A DNA stretch of 64,000 nucleotides, from positions 4,466,501 through 4,530,500 of the forward strand of contig NC_092317.1 of the NCBI RefSeq assembly GCF_036785885.1, in the 5' to 3' direction. Under the pieces are notes generated by a model. The model had not been told where the DNA came from. It was given only the letters and a program-made list of their open reading frames with translations, and made no database searches. Positions 14,367 to 25,100 of this stretch are shown here, piece after piece. The DNA is from Coffea arabica. Its lineage: Eukaryota > Streptophyta > Magnoliopsida > Gentianales > Rubiaceae. The position numbers and the translations under genes are program-made. The first letter of the stretch is position 1. Each line of letters begins with the position of its first letter.

Positions 14367-14778
14367 CTATTCCTTTGCGGTCTTGGATTGTGGAATAAAA
14401 AGCAATATCTGGCCATTTTTTAGATCATGATCAATAACAAAACGGTTCCAGTTTTGATCAAAACATCTGCCGGTCATACCAACATGAAAATATTTATGAC
14501 TATTTGTAAGAGTTATAGTCGTCGTACTATCTTCATTTAGCCTTAGATTCGCAAATTCTGGCAGATCCTATAAATGTATGAAAAAAAATTGTGATAAGTA
14601 AATACACATATGTACAAAAGAAAGAGAGTTAATAAGGTTAGAGAATGCAAAACTATACCAGCTTGTACTTGTACTTTGATAGATAAAATTGATAGAAGCA
14701 ATTGAATGTAGTCCAGTCATGTTTTAGGAATGGATTCATAGATGAGACAATACGATGGAGAACTGATTCTGAGGTTTC
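14367..14778 (-). pseudogene. B3/REM-like domain fragment, two exons
   Basis: Minus-strand exon 14567-14367 encodes 66 residues beginning DLPEFANLRLNEDS, then HKYFHVGMTGRCFDQNWNRF and VIDHDLKNGQILLFIP, ending in TAG. The W-x-x-F-V-x-x-H-x-L-x-x-G-x-x-L-L-F pattern is the second half of a plant B3 DNA-binding fold, closest in style to REM proteins. An upstream exon ending at 14659 with a GTATAG donor gives HDWTTFNCFYQFYLSKYKYK; its 5' limit is uncertain. The first half of a B3 domain is not evident. I treat it as another captured piece in the Helitron. The family call is moderate because B3 sequences diverge strongly. Confidence 0.5.
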
Positions 14779-17104
14779 ATGATTTGTTTATAAAGTAACA
14801 AAAGAAACCATATCAGCCATAATAAATACCGTCTAAGCAAAAAATATATATATAATGGTAGTAATAAATACCGGATTCTAGGACCTCATGAATTGTCCTT
14901 AGTCCTTGTAAGGAAGTAATGGTAGTAAAACAATCATTTCATCATGGCTGTTGCTCGTCTTCTCAGCGAATTTTCGTCTTTGGAGGCCAGAGAAGCTTGA
15001 AATACACAAAGTGAAATTCAATAAGACACTTCACACTAAAAATGACATTACTTGTTTTGTATATAAGAATGACATTAATTGTTTTGTATATAAGAAGTCA
15101 TTTTGTTTTAGACACATTAACAATTATGATATACCCAATATTTTTATAGGTTATTATACAAACGTCATAAAAAGAAAACCAAGACCTAAATTGTGGAACT
15201 GATTATAAATTAATTACTGTGGAAAGTATATTTAAACTATTAATCTAATCTAGGATGAACACAAAAAAATGAAAAAGTAATGTGCAAAAAAAAGGTGGTC
15301 AAAGAATTGAACTTATTTCAGAAATAATGAACCAAATAAAGAATCAATCTTAGGAAAGCTGTATGGTCTCGTCTTACATTAATTTCAACTTTGTTCTCTA
15401 TATGATTTCTTGATTCTTTACCCCAAAGTCTTTTTCTCCCATCAAGAATGCTTCAGAAATTATATGATCAATACATACCTAGCTATTACAGAATGGCAAC
15501 AAACTGAAATGGCAACAACCTAGCTATTACAAAATTTCTGTGCTTGAGTCCTCTAACAACTATAACTACATAATACACATTAACTAAAAAACATCCAATG
15601 AAACTGCACTCATAATCAAACGACAATGCCTAACATAGGACAGCAGATTCCTTCCTCTTTACTGCTTAGCCACATGAGCAGTCAGTTCAGCATTCTGCAG
15701 CAAAAAATCAGAAGCATTCAAAATCATTCAAAATAACCAATGAATTCCTAGTCTGCACACACTATTTATTCAGTCAAAAGCATTCAAAATCATTCAAGAA
15801 GAATAAGTGTAATCATTCAAAACAGCACTCACACAAGTAACTTATGAAGATGCCTTTATACACAACGCACCGAAGCAAAAGTAACATCTCGCAGAAAGAA
15901 CCAAACACAGAAGAACATCATTTACAGGATATAAAACAGCATTTGTCAAAGTCTGAAACAAAAAAGAAATCTCTAATACAATTCATCTTGCTTTAGCATT
16001 CCAATTGATCACTTTCAGAAAAATGAGCTAAAGTAATAAATTTCCACGAACAATAGAATAAGTTAGTATAACAAAGAAATCATAATCTCAAATTCAGAGG
16101 CAAAAAACAAAAAAAAAAAAAAGAACCCTTGTTTTGACAAATATAACAAGTATGATAAAAAACTGACAAATGTCGTCATGGAGCGGAAGACATTTCAAAT
16201 TCAGTTAAGGAAAAATAACTGATACAGCCTTTTTTTATTGTTTCCATCCCACACATCAACATAACCATCACAACCTCAAGTAGCAAATGTACCATAGCTA
16301 CAAATCAAAATCAGTTTTGAGACAGATTTTGGCAAAAAGCTCAAGGTATTCAATCAATAGATAATTGTAATAGATCCAACTCAATCACTCAATATATCTA
16401 GAGTTGATAAATCAAGCACATAGGCTTATAAATCATTCATAGATACATTGACATTATAAATCATTCTCTTTTGTTTGTTCCATTCCAACTCAATCATTGA
16501 CATAGCTACCTTAAGAATACATGGATCGGCTCCACTTATCAAGTTCAAAAAAACAGATGTTTCCTAAAGACGCATAGTTATGATGAGAAGCTTGAAGGTC
16601 ATGATTGCCTGGGGAATATCTAGAGTTGAAAATTGGAAATCAGGAAAGATAAATTCAGGTTCGATCGCTTATTCGTAAGCTGTTAAAGTTTTGAACTGTC
16701 CCCATAATTGATTGTTTTTGCCTTGTTTCTGCAATTATCTCTCATATTTGTTTACAGTAAGCACCATCACATCAAGTAAAGAACACTTCTCTTGCACCCT
16801 ATATCAATCTGACATGATTCCATCTGGTACTGAGACTACCAAAACCCAAGCTCGTAGCCCAAAGAACCTACAACACTTTGTTCACCATAGCTGAAGACAT
16901 ACTTGGAACAACTAAGGTACCATATACTTTCTTTTTTTTTTCAGTGCATAGGCAGACACAAACATATAGAGTTATAATAAATCACACACACCTCAAACAA
17001 AAGAGAAATGAATTCTTTCATATCTTGATAAACACTTCAAATGTATACTAATCCTATGTACAACCAAGTAAAATGACATTGATATGGTATGAAGAGACAT
17101 AAAC

Positions 17105-17367
17105 ATCAGCTTGCATGTACACTTCAGAACCAAGATTGATCAATGTCCTCAGACTGGTTACACTATTTTTCTCCAATGTCTCTATATTTCTTTTCCAATC
17201 AGAGCTACAAGAAGTTAAGAGAAAAAAAAAGTAAAGAAGCATTGCAGGTCAAAGGGAACTTGTGCAAAGAAGTAGGAGTCAGAGCAATAAAGGTGAGTAG
17301 TATCAATACCCAAATGCAAGAAAACTTAAAAGGATACAAAACTTTCTGTTGTTCAAATACCTCGTTC
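17105..17367 (-). pseudogene. UXT-type prefoldin fragment: two internal exons
   Basis: Two exons on the minus strand, 17367-17338 (NEVFEQQKVF) and 17204-17105 (SDWKRNIETLEKNSVTSLRT through GSEVYMQAD), match the plant UXT-like alpha-prefoldin family. The junction restores F-S with correct GT-AG sites. The family's N-terminal helix (about KFEEFVDRRLKPDLV) and everything after QADV are not found within several kilobases. A downstream 36-nt terminal exon (15694-15659, NAELTAHVAKQ then stop) is in phase but does not look like UXT. This is a gene fragment, most likely Helitron-captured. Confidence 0.82.
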
Positions 17368-17944
17368 CTGCAAAAGAGATACCCAGAATATTAGAAATTT
17401 GGCATATAACAGAAATTCCGTCTCCAAATTCGCAACTTAATAGTGAAATATTAAACAGAAAGTAGGTAAGTACTCCAACTCATATAATCCCACTGCTGAT
17501 GGTAATAAGCTCAATAAAGTGGTAACAGGGGATGGTTCTCCAAATAACAACTGTAAGCGGGTGAGTTCAGTATGAGGCAACCAACGGATTCCCACCCACA
17601 CCTCCCCGCCTCAAGAAAATAGAAAAAGGAAAAAAGGGCGAAAAAAAACAGAAGGAAAAGAAAAAAGAAAGAAAAGGAAATGAATATTGGCAATATGGGA
17701 GTCAAATGAAGCAAAGTCTAATCTATTTATACACAAAAAAGGATCACTCTCTTCCAGTTTCAGATCGTTAGTTTTCACTACTACAGGAAGTTCAGCTACC
17801 GCCCGCTAGAAGCTAAAAAAAAAAAAAATTTAAAGACATCGAGTGAGAGAATTGGGCTCCAAAACACCCTTCCGTACAATGATACAAAGATGGAAAAAGG
17901 ACAAAAGAAAATGAAGAAAGTTACAGGTAATAACCAGAAATTAG

Positions 17945-19223
17945 CTAATTCAAAGTCCTCCCAAACTGTTCAATATATTTCTTATCTGCATTGGCTAGGC
18001 GATCTTGAAACTGCACCCACTCACTTCTGCACCTCTCTCTTACCTACCAAATTAGATAGAAAAGAATTCAAGCTAGTTACTTGATGTTTGGACAAATCTA
18101 ATGAAATTCAGTTCAATGCAAAATCATGCAATTCAAACAGAGTGCAGATATAAGACCTATGAATCCTAATTTAAACATGATTGTTAGAATGTAGGTGATA
18201 TAGAATAACTCAGATTACCATAAAATTGGATGAAGAAGCTTTCAGAGTTGACTTTTGCAAAAAAAACGAAGGACAAAGAAAAGGCCTCAATAAAAAAATA
18301 TACAGAAAGGTTGAAATGGAAACCGAACAAGTAACAGCTTACATACCCCTTGCCAAGGAGCTTTTCCATTTTCAGATTGACCCTGGAATCAACGAAGCTG
18401 AAGCTGTTAGCATCATTATCAACAAAACAAATCTAAATGAGGGGAAACCAGATCAAGGGACAAGTAGGATAACTGACGTGGAAGAAAAAAATGTAAATAA
18501 GGGGGTTGCTGCTAAAAAGTTGCTTATATTATAAATGAAGAACCATTTGCTCAAAAATGGAAATTAAAGTTGAACAGAACAACATTTGCAAACAACTAAA
18601 CTTCATTATTTTAATCACCTCTAGGAAAAGGAAAAACAAGTCCCGATGGTTGTAATAAAGTAGTTAACTGACCTGACTTCCCAGAGAAGGAATAACTTGA
18701 TGAACTATCCACTGAGAGTCAACCACATCAATTTTCTCATGTGCAGGCTGCACAGGCAAAATACACTTACAATGAAACTGATAATACGCAGACATCCATT
18801 TGAAATAAATACATGTTTTCCAATTTTATCTGTTTTACATGCCACTGTCCCGCAGATCTCTCCTTCCAACAGGAATATGAAAAGCAGGTAGACAAGCCTT
18901 CTTTTCTAAATCTTTCAAATAATACAGTGATAAGAAACAAATAAAACCACTGACCTCCACACATCTCCTTAGCGCAAAATCCAATCCCCAACCATGCACC
19001 AAATCATTCTAGAAATGTTATTGAAAGTAAAAAATCAGTGTGAGCTCTAAGCTGGAAAGAACCAAGGCTAATGAGAGCAGCTAAAAGCAAAAATAGTTGG
19101 AGGTACAACAAGGCTTAAAACATACGTATACAAATGACAAAGTTAGAGAAGGGAACCTGAATCATATGCCAAACACATCGCCAAGCATCCCGCGAGAAAA
19201 CAGGAGCCACAATTTCCACAAAG
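17945..19223 (-). pseudogene. DUF707 gene fragment: C-terminal exons only
   Basis: Five consecutive exons of a plant DUF707 protein (function unknown) read cleanly on the minus strand: 19223-19157 (FVEIVAPVFSRDAWRCVWHM), 19008-18955 (NDLVHGWGLDFALRRCVE), 18747-18673 (DVVDSQWIVHQVIPSLG), 18382-18347 (GQSENGKAPWQG) and 18043-17945 (VRERCRSEWVQFQDRL, ending in TAG). All splice sites are GT-AG and phases agree. The first exon needs two bases from an upstream exon that I cannot find. The N-terminal two thirds of the family (about 300 residues) is absent. I infer a captured fragment inside the Helitron rather than a functional gene. Confidence 0.85.
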
Positions 19224-20482
19224 CTGAATTCAAAAAGGAAAAACACAAGGGAAAATTAGTTGAAGGTAAATGTTGAAGCCACCCCAATCCTTTATACTTT
19301 TCTTAACTATATATCTCCATTTTAAGGGCCTGAGCATAAATCATGGGTCATAACTCAACCTACAAACACTACCATAAAATCAAATTTTTCAACAATAAGA
19401 CGTGATATTGCTATGAGATGTCTTGTGGCTAAGCTCTTCTATTTGGCAATGGTCAACCTGATGAAGAAATATGACCATCAGAGAAAGTGAGCTTCTTGTT
19501 TCTGACAATTTCAACTTCCAAGCCATGTAAATAAACAATAGTTTCCCAAGACAACATTTTTGTTGTTTTTCAGTTTAATATTATTATTTTCTTGGGTTAA
19601 AGAGATTGACCTTCGGAAAACCAAACAATCAATCTCTGGAAAATTTAAATCTTTGGAAAACCAAACAATCACTCGGAAGAGAAAAAACAAATCCTTTTCA
19701 GGTTTGGATTATAAGAAAATAAAAACAAGAAAAACAAACTGCATGGCTCCCAAATTGCCACTCAGTCAATCAAAAGAACAATGTATCAGTTCAAAACTAC
19801 AAAATTCAATCTATTATGATAAGTGAACCCTGCTCAATTACAATACAATCTCATCTCATACTACCTGGGGTCAGTAACTTGCTATCATCTTCTTTCCCGC
19901 AGGTGTCTCTAATATCAGAAAATAATGTTTCTTCCATTTATCTCCTTTTTGAATGCGAAGAATTAGCATAAAAGTCCTTAAAAAGTTATTCATAAAGAGG
20001 TTAACATATTTAGTTAACTCTACACTCATGACTGTAAGCGTTGGTAGATTTATTAGTTTCAGATACTAAATGATCCTCAGATATCCATTAAATATAGAAG
20101 AGATAACAATTCAGACAAAGCCAGCAATTCTAAAACCCAAACTGCTAGCCGAAAAATCGTGGAATTTTACACAAATTATACCAAAACCTCCAATTCTCTT
20201 AGCTAAATATAATAAATTACCAAAATTTACGAAACCCACAATGGGTATTAGGGCAAAATAATTCCCAAGGTCGGTTTTTTTCTTGAAGTGGTTCGATTAT
20301 TAAAGAGGGGAAACAACGAAAGAGAACAAGATTTCCTAATGTTGTGCACCAATTAAGGACGATATACTACTACTCCGTTGAAATGTAGATAGAAATTCAG
20401 ATTAATTGAAACAAAAGAAAAAAGAGCGCGAAAGAGAGAGATTGAGATATTGAGAGAAGGAAGAAAGTTGAAGAAAGTATAC

Positions 20483-20531
20483 CTCCGGTTGCAAGGTTAT
20501 TCTCGGTCTGAAGAACCGCGATACTCTGCAT
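20483..20531 (-). other. Possible first exon of an unidentified gene fragment
   Basis: A minus-strand ATG at 20531 opens MQSIAVLQTENNLATG and runs into a good donor (GGAG then GTATAC) at 20482. The upstream sequence (open frame from about 20,570) looks like a leader. I do not recognise the protein. A candidate second exon near 19,917-19,875 (DTCGKEDDSKLLTPG) joins in frame but ends in a phase that does not fit the DUF707 exons, so a chimeric ORF cannot be shown. It may supply a promoter and start for Helitron transcripts. Confidence 0.3.
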
Positions 20532-20868
20532 CTTGGACGCCGTCGTACTCGTACCTTCTCTTCTGTCTATCTCCCTGAGATTAGCTTTCCTTTTTCAGTT
20601 CAAAAACTTCTACTGCGGATTCCGTCTGTAAGTAGTAGAGAGCTACATTAGAAGATGTGGCTGGAATTTGATGATGGGGAGGAGAGGGAAAGACAAGTAA
20701 AGAGGGGCAGCCAAACAAACGGCTTCGAGAGTCCAAATCCCAGCTACCAAAGAAATCACAAACCAGTCTCCTAAAAGCAATGAAAAAAATGCTTGCACAA
20801 CAAAACACAAGAACCATTAGCATCAAACAAGTTTTTACAGAGAAGGAGAAAAACATGAATACAGAGCA

Positions 20869-21110
20869 ACCTGAAGAGAAGACCCGACCTCACTGGAGAG
20901 AAAGAAGAAAGCACAAGATCTGCAACCAACAGTGAAGATGGCACGTCCTTGGGCGGTAACAAGCCCGTGGATGAGAAAAAAAAGCAGAAAACTGCACGTC
21001 AGTGGACAAGGGACAAAAGAAATACGAACTTTAGCAAAAAAAAAAAAAGAGGGGCAGAGCAGAGGCAACCTGAAGAGAAGATCTGACCTCACCGGAGATG
21101 AAGAAGAAAG
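20869..21110. repeat. Imperfect direct repeat near the Helitron 5' end
   Basis: GCAACCTGAAGAGAAGA followed by GACCTCAC and GGAGA occurs at about 20,869 and again at about 21,068, roughly 200 bases apart, in purine-rich DNA. Long frames on both strands here look like by-products of the purine bias and no domain is recognisable. Confidence 0.5.
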
Positions 21111-21362
21111 CCTATTACAACAAAGGAGGAGGTCAACAAAATTTTGTACCAGGTTCCAGAGGATGCGGATAAGTGATAGAGCAACATTATCCCAAAAAAA
21201 AAACCAAAAAAAGAAAGAAAGAGAATGTAGTGGGAGAGAGAATGCAGCGGGAAGAGAGCAAATGCAGCAGAAGATCAGAAAGACGGAAGCACGGGCACAT
21301 GGGACACTGGCAGGCGAGGCCAGATGGGAAAACTAACGCGCGATGCGCGAACAACATGATGA

Positions 21363-22015
21363 TTCCAATCCACATGCCGGGCACGTGAGAGGACGACGAA
21401 AATTCTGGCTGAATGGAGTTGCCATGTTATCTACTTATGTTGAAAAACCGAACAACTTTCCACTAACGTCAAAGACAAATGCCGTCACTTGCCAACCCAA
21501 TCCCCTCTCGCCACACTCTCACTCCGTCAGTTTTGCGCCGTTAAGCTGCCTTTATTAATTGTCCCCTTCAGACAGTGTCTCACCAACCGGCTACACCCAG
21601 TCAAAAAGCCCTGCCCGACCGGCTATTCCCGGTTCCAACCACGGGTTACAATTTGACCGCGGTTGAAATAATTGCTCTACCCATATTTTTGACTCCACTG
21701 CTTATCCAAAGGTCCCCCATCACCATACCTCTCCTCTTCTCTGTCCTTCTCTCTCACATCACTTACATGAAACTTTGCTCTCTCATTTCTATCCTCCTCT
21801 CTCTCCTCATTTTTTTCTCTCTATTATTTAGCTAAATTTCTTATAATTTTCACGGGTCTCTCACTACTGTGAAGTTCTGAGATTCTTGGAGCTGCTTCTG
21901 AGGTGAATTCTTTGGAACTCTTGGTAGCTGGTGAATTAAGGGAGAAAAACTTAAAAAGAACTTTGTGGGCTCTTGGAGAATTTTCGTGAGTTTGTTGACG
22001 AATTTTTGTGGGTTT
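21363..22015 (+). promoter_or_regulatory. ARF2 promoter and pyrimidine-rich leader
   Basis: This stretch lies between the Helitron 5' end and the first uORF. It has a TC-rich tract (about 21,715-21,830) typical of plant core promoters and 5' leaders, followed by a G/T-rich leader sequence. No clear TATA box was assigned. The distal promoter of ARF2 would be Helitron DNA if the element boundary is right. Confidence 0.4.
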
Positions 22016-22157
22016 ATGAGTTTGAGTTGAGTGACAGCGTTTTGGTGCTTTGAGTGGATATTTTTTTGTTGGCTTTTGCAGTTTTTGCTCGTGTTTTGAG
22101 TGCTTTCTTGGTGGGGGGTTTTGGGATGAGAGATCTATGTTAACAAGTAGGGTGTAG
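22016..22157 (+). promoter_or_regulatory. Three short upstream ORFs in the ARF2 leader
   Basis: Three ATG-initiated mini-ORFs precede the main ATG: 22016-22030 (MSLS), 22126-22143 (MRDLC) and 22137-22157 (MLTSRV). The second and third overlap in different frames, and the third stops two bases before the main ATG at 22160. Several ARF leaders are known to carry uORFs that make translation depend on reinitiation. Whether all three lie in the mature mRNA depends on an unseen transcription start and on any leader intron. Confidence 0.5.
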
Positions 22158-22159
22158 AA

Positions 22160-25100
22160 ATGGCTGCTTCAGAGGTGTCGATCAAGGGATATACTGAGCC
22201 AAGTGATGGCCCAAGAGGGCTACCGGAAGTGGCTAAAAGTGTTTCCGGTGCCGGAAAAGGTATTTTATGAAGTTTTGCTCTCATTTCTGGCGTTCTAAGT
22301 CATTTTCGTGTCTGATTCTTGTGGATTATGATTTTGAGCTGCTTTACTATGTCAGTTGATGCTGAGACGGCTCTGTATACGGAGCTTTGGCGGGCATGTG
22401 CTGGGCCGTTGGTGACAGTGCCTCGTGAGAAAGAGCTTGTGTATTATTTTCCTCAAGGCCACATAGAACAGGTTTTTTTAATTACTTTTTTTTGTTCAAA
22501 TGCTTTATCGTTAATGTTCATTTGCAGATTCATGCAATTTTCTCATGGGTTTCTTCATTTTTTTTTGTCTTCGTGCATTTACATTTATCTGTCTAAATGC
22601 TTTATCAGCAGTTTTTGTTTTCAGATTCATGCAAGTTTATCCTGGGTTTCTTCATTTTTGTGTCCTATCTTCCTTCATTTACAAGCCTTACCATGCTTCA
22701 CTGATTTGTAACATAGAAATTCTGTGTTAATTTTTTGGTCTCTTTTTACGTATCATACTTGGTGTCCCCTCAAAGGGGGGAATATTTCGGTAACTTTATT
22801 GTCCTTTTTGTTTTGTTTTTTTTTTTATTGGGTGAATGTACTGCTGTATATGGAGGCTGACTTGTCAAGGGTTTTGTTCCTCTCTTTAGGTTGAAGCGTC
22901 AACTAATCAGGTTGCAGACCAGGCGATGCCTGTCAATTTTTTGATATGGTCAATGGCAGCAAGATGAGAATGCTGTGAAGAAAGAGCCAGTGCCACCCCC
23001 TCCACCGAGGTTCCATGTGCATTCTTTTTGTAAGACTCTTACTGCATCTGATACAAGCACTCATGGTGGATTTTCAGTGCTGAGACGACATGCTGATGAA
23101 TGTCTTCCACAACTGGTGAGTGTTTTTACAAGGCTTGAATTTTTTTTATTGTTTTTTAGTACTTTTCTGGGAATGGGGGGTTGAAATGTGCATATCTATT
23201 TGGTTGTCTATGACAGGACATGTCTCGACAGCCTCCAACGCAAGAACTGGTAGCCAAAGATTTGCATGGAAATGAGTGGCGGTTTAGACATATCTTTCGT
23301 GGTATAATTCAGAAACTTGGCACATTTTGGACTGTAAACCATTTTACCGTGTTGTATTACATCGGATTAGAAAAGCATTTTTTTGTTAATCTCCAGGTCA
23401 ACCACGGAGACACCTCCTTCAGAGTGGTTGGAGCGTTTTTGTTAGTTCAAAAAGGCTTGTTGCAGGGGATGCCTTCATATTTCTCAGGTTTGGTACCATC
23501 CCAAAAGTCTTATTGTCCTCTGCACTGGAATTTTTTTTTCAAATTGTTTAATATTGCATATTTAGAGGTGAAAATGGGGAGCTTCGTGTTGGGGTGAGAC
23601 GAGCCATGAGACAGCAAGGAAATGCTCCATCATCAGTCATATCCAGTCACAGCATGCATCTTGGCGTGCTTGCAACAGCTTGGCATGCCATTCAAACCAA
23701 TACATTTTTCACAGTTTATTATAAACCTAGGTATGTTACTTTTATCACTCTGTTGCAAGTTGTCTGCTTAAAAAGCCAAAGATTAGACACAATGTGCAAC
23801 TTTATATGTTAAGCAACATGATTGATGAATGGTTTTGGATGCTAGTGGAATTGGATTTGCTCGAGAATCTGACTGGTTTTCCTTCTCTATTTGTCGTCTA
23901 CAGGACAAGCCCCTCTGAGTTTATTGTTCCTTTTGACCAGTATATGGAGTCTGTGAAAAACAGCTACTCCATTGGAATGAGGTTTAAAATGCGATTTGAA
24001 GGTGAAGAGGCTCCAGAGCAGAGATTTACTGGAACTATCGTTGGTACTGAAGAAGCTGATCCAAAAAGGTGGCCAGAATCAAAGTGGAGGTGCCTGAAGG
24101 TAGTATCTTTGAACTTCATTTTGTCTTCTTTTGCATTTTGTGATGGATCTGAAAAGGTAACCTTTTCTTTAAGGTGAGATGGGATGAAACTTCAACTATT
24201 CCTCGGCCTGATAGGGTTTCACCCTGGAAAATTGAACCTGCGCTTACTCCTCCTGCACTTAATCCTCTTCCGGTGCCTAGGCCAAAAAGGCCTCGGCCAA
24301 ACATTTTGCCATCATCTCCTGATTCTTCTGTGCTTACCAGGGAAGGTAGGTTTTCGCTTTTATTTTATTATTTCTTTCCTGATTATGATTTTGGGTTCTA
24401 GTTTGATGTAGCCAAATTATTTTGTTGATTCTCGCATTTGTGCTGCCATGCAGGTTCGTCTAAGATAACCATAGACCCTTCACCAGCTAGTGGGTTGTCG
24501 AGGGTCTTGCAAGGTCAAGAACCATCGACCCTGAGAGGCACTCTTGGAGAAAGTAACGAGTCAGATTCTCTAGAGAAGCCTGTCATATGGCCACCGTCTC
24601 TGGATGATGACAAGTTAGATGTTTGTGCTTCTTCACGCAGATATGCTTCAGACAAGTGGTTGCCTTTCGGGAGGCCTGAATCATCATTTACAGATCTCTT
24701 AGCAGGTTTTGGGAGTCAAATTAATTCCCCAAATGAGTTCTCCACAACTTCTGCTGATCAAACTGTTGTTTCTGCTAACTCAAAGAAACGGCAATTGCAA
24801 GAACATGAAGGAAAATTGAATTACCTTGGAAGCCCATGGTCGTTAATGTCCTCTGGTCTTTCACTTAATTTGATGGAGCCTAGTGTAAAAACTCGTGGGC
24901 AAGGCACTGACATTTCATATCAGACTCGAGGGGATGCCAGATATGGTAGTTTTAACGAGTATCCCCTGCTTCCCAGTAATAGACTTGACAATCAACAAGC
25001 TAATTGGTTAATGCCTCCGCCAATGACCTCTTATATTCAGATGCCTCCCAACTCCAGGGAGATGGTTCATAAACCTATGTTGGTACCGCCGCATGAGGTC

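Larger units (their letters stand above)
13719..21362 (-). mobile_element. Putative non-autonomous Helitron carrying captured gene fragments
   Basis: Read on the minus strand, the 3' end shows a short hairpin (CGCGC-GAA-GCGCG, 13733-13745), a 10-base spacer and a terminal CTAG (13722-13719) followed by T, the canonical Helitron 3' structure. The proposed 5' end starts TCATCATG after an A (21362; 21359 is an alternative). A few bases inside it is a related palindrome, CGCGC-ATC-GCGCG followed by TTAG (21337-21349), echoing the GCGCGTTA of the 3' end. Between them lie exon pieces of three recognisable, unrelated genes, all on the same strand as the element, which is the classic Helitron capture pattern. 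No Rep/helicase frame is visible, so it would be non-autonomous. The 3' terminus is better supported than the 5' terminus. No target duplication is expected for Helitrons. Confidence 0.62.

Noticed and set aside
15659-15694. Terminal exon NAELTAHVAKQ as the true C-terminus of the UXT fragment
   Set aside because: The phase fits, but the sequence does not resemble UXT C-termini and the expected intervening exons are absent.
20835-21388. Overlapping long frames on both strands (up to 134 codons)
   Set aside because: They reflect purine-strand bias near the Helitron 5' end, and no family is recognisable.
22932-22959. A 28-base GT...AG intron that would restore the ARF2 frame
   Set aside because: Far below the minimum intron length spliced efficiently in plants (about 60-70 bases); a deletion or assembly gap explains it better.
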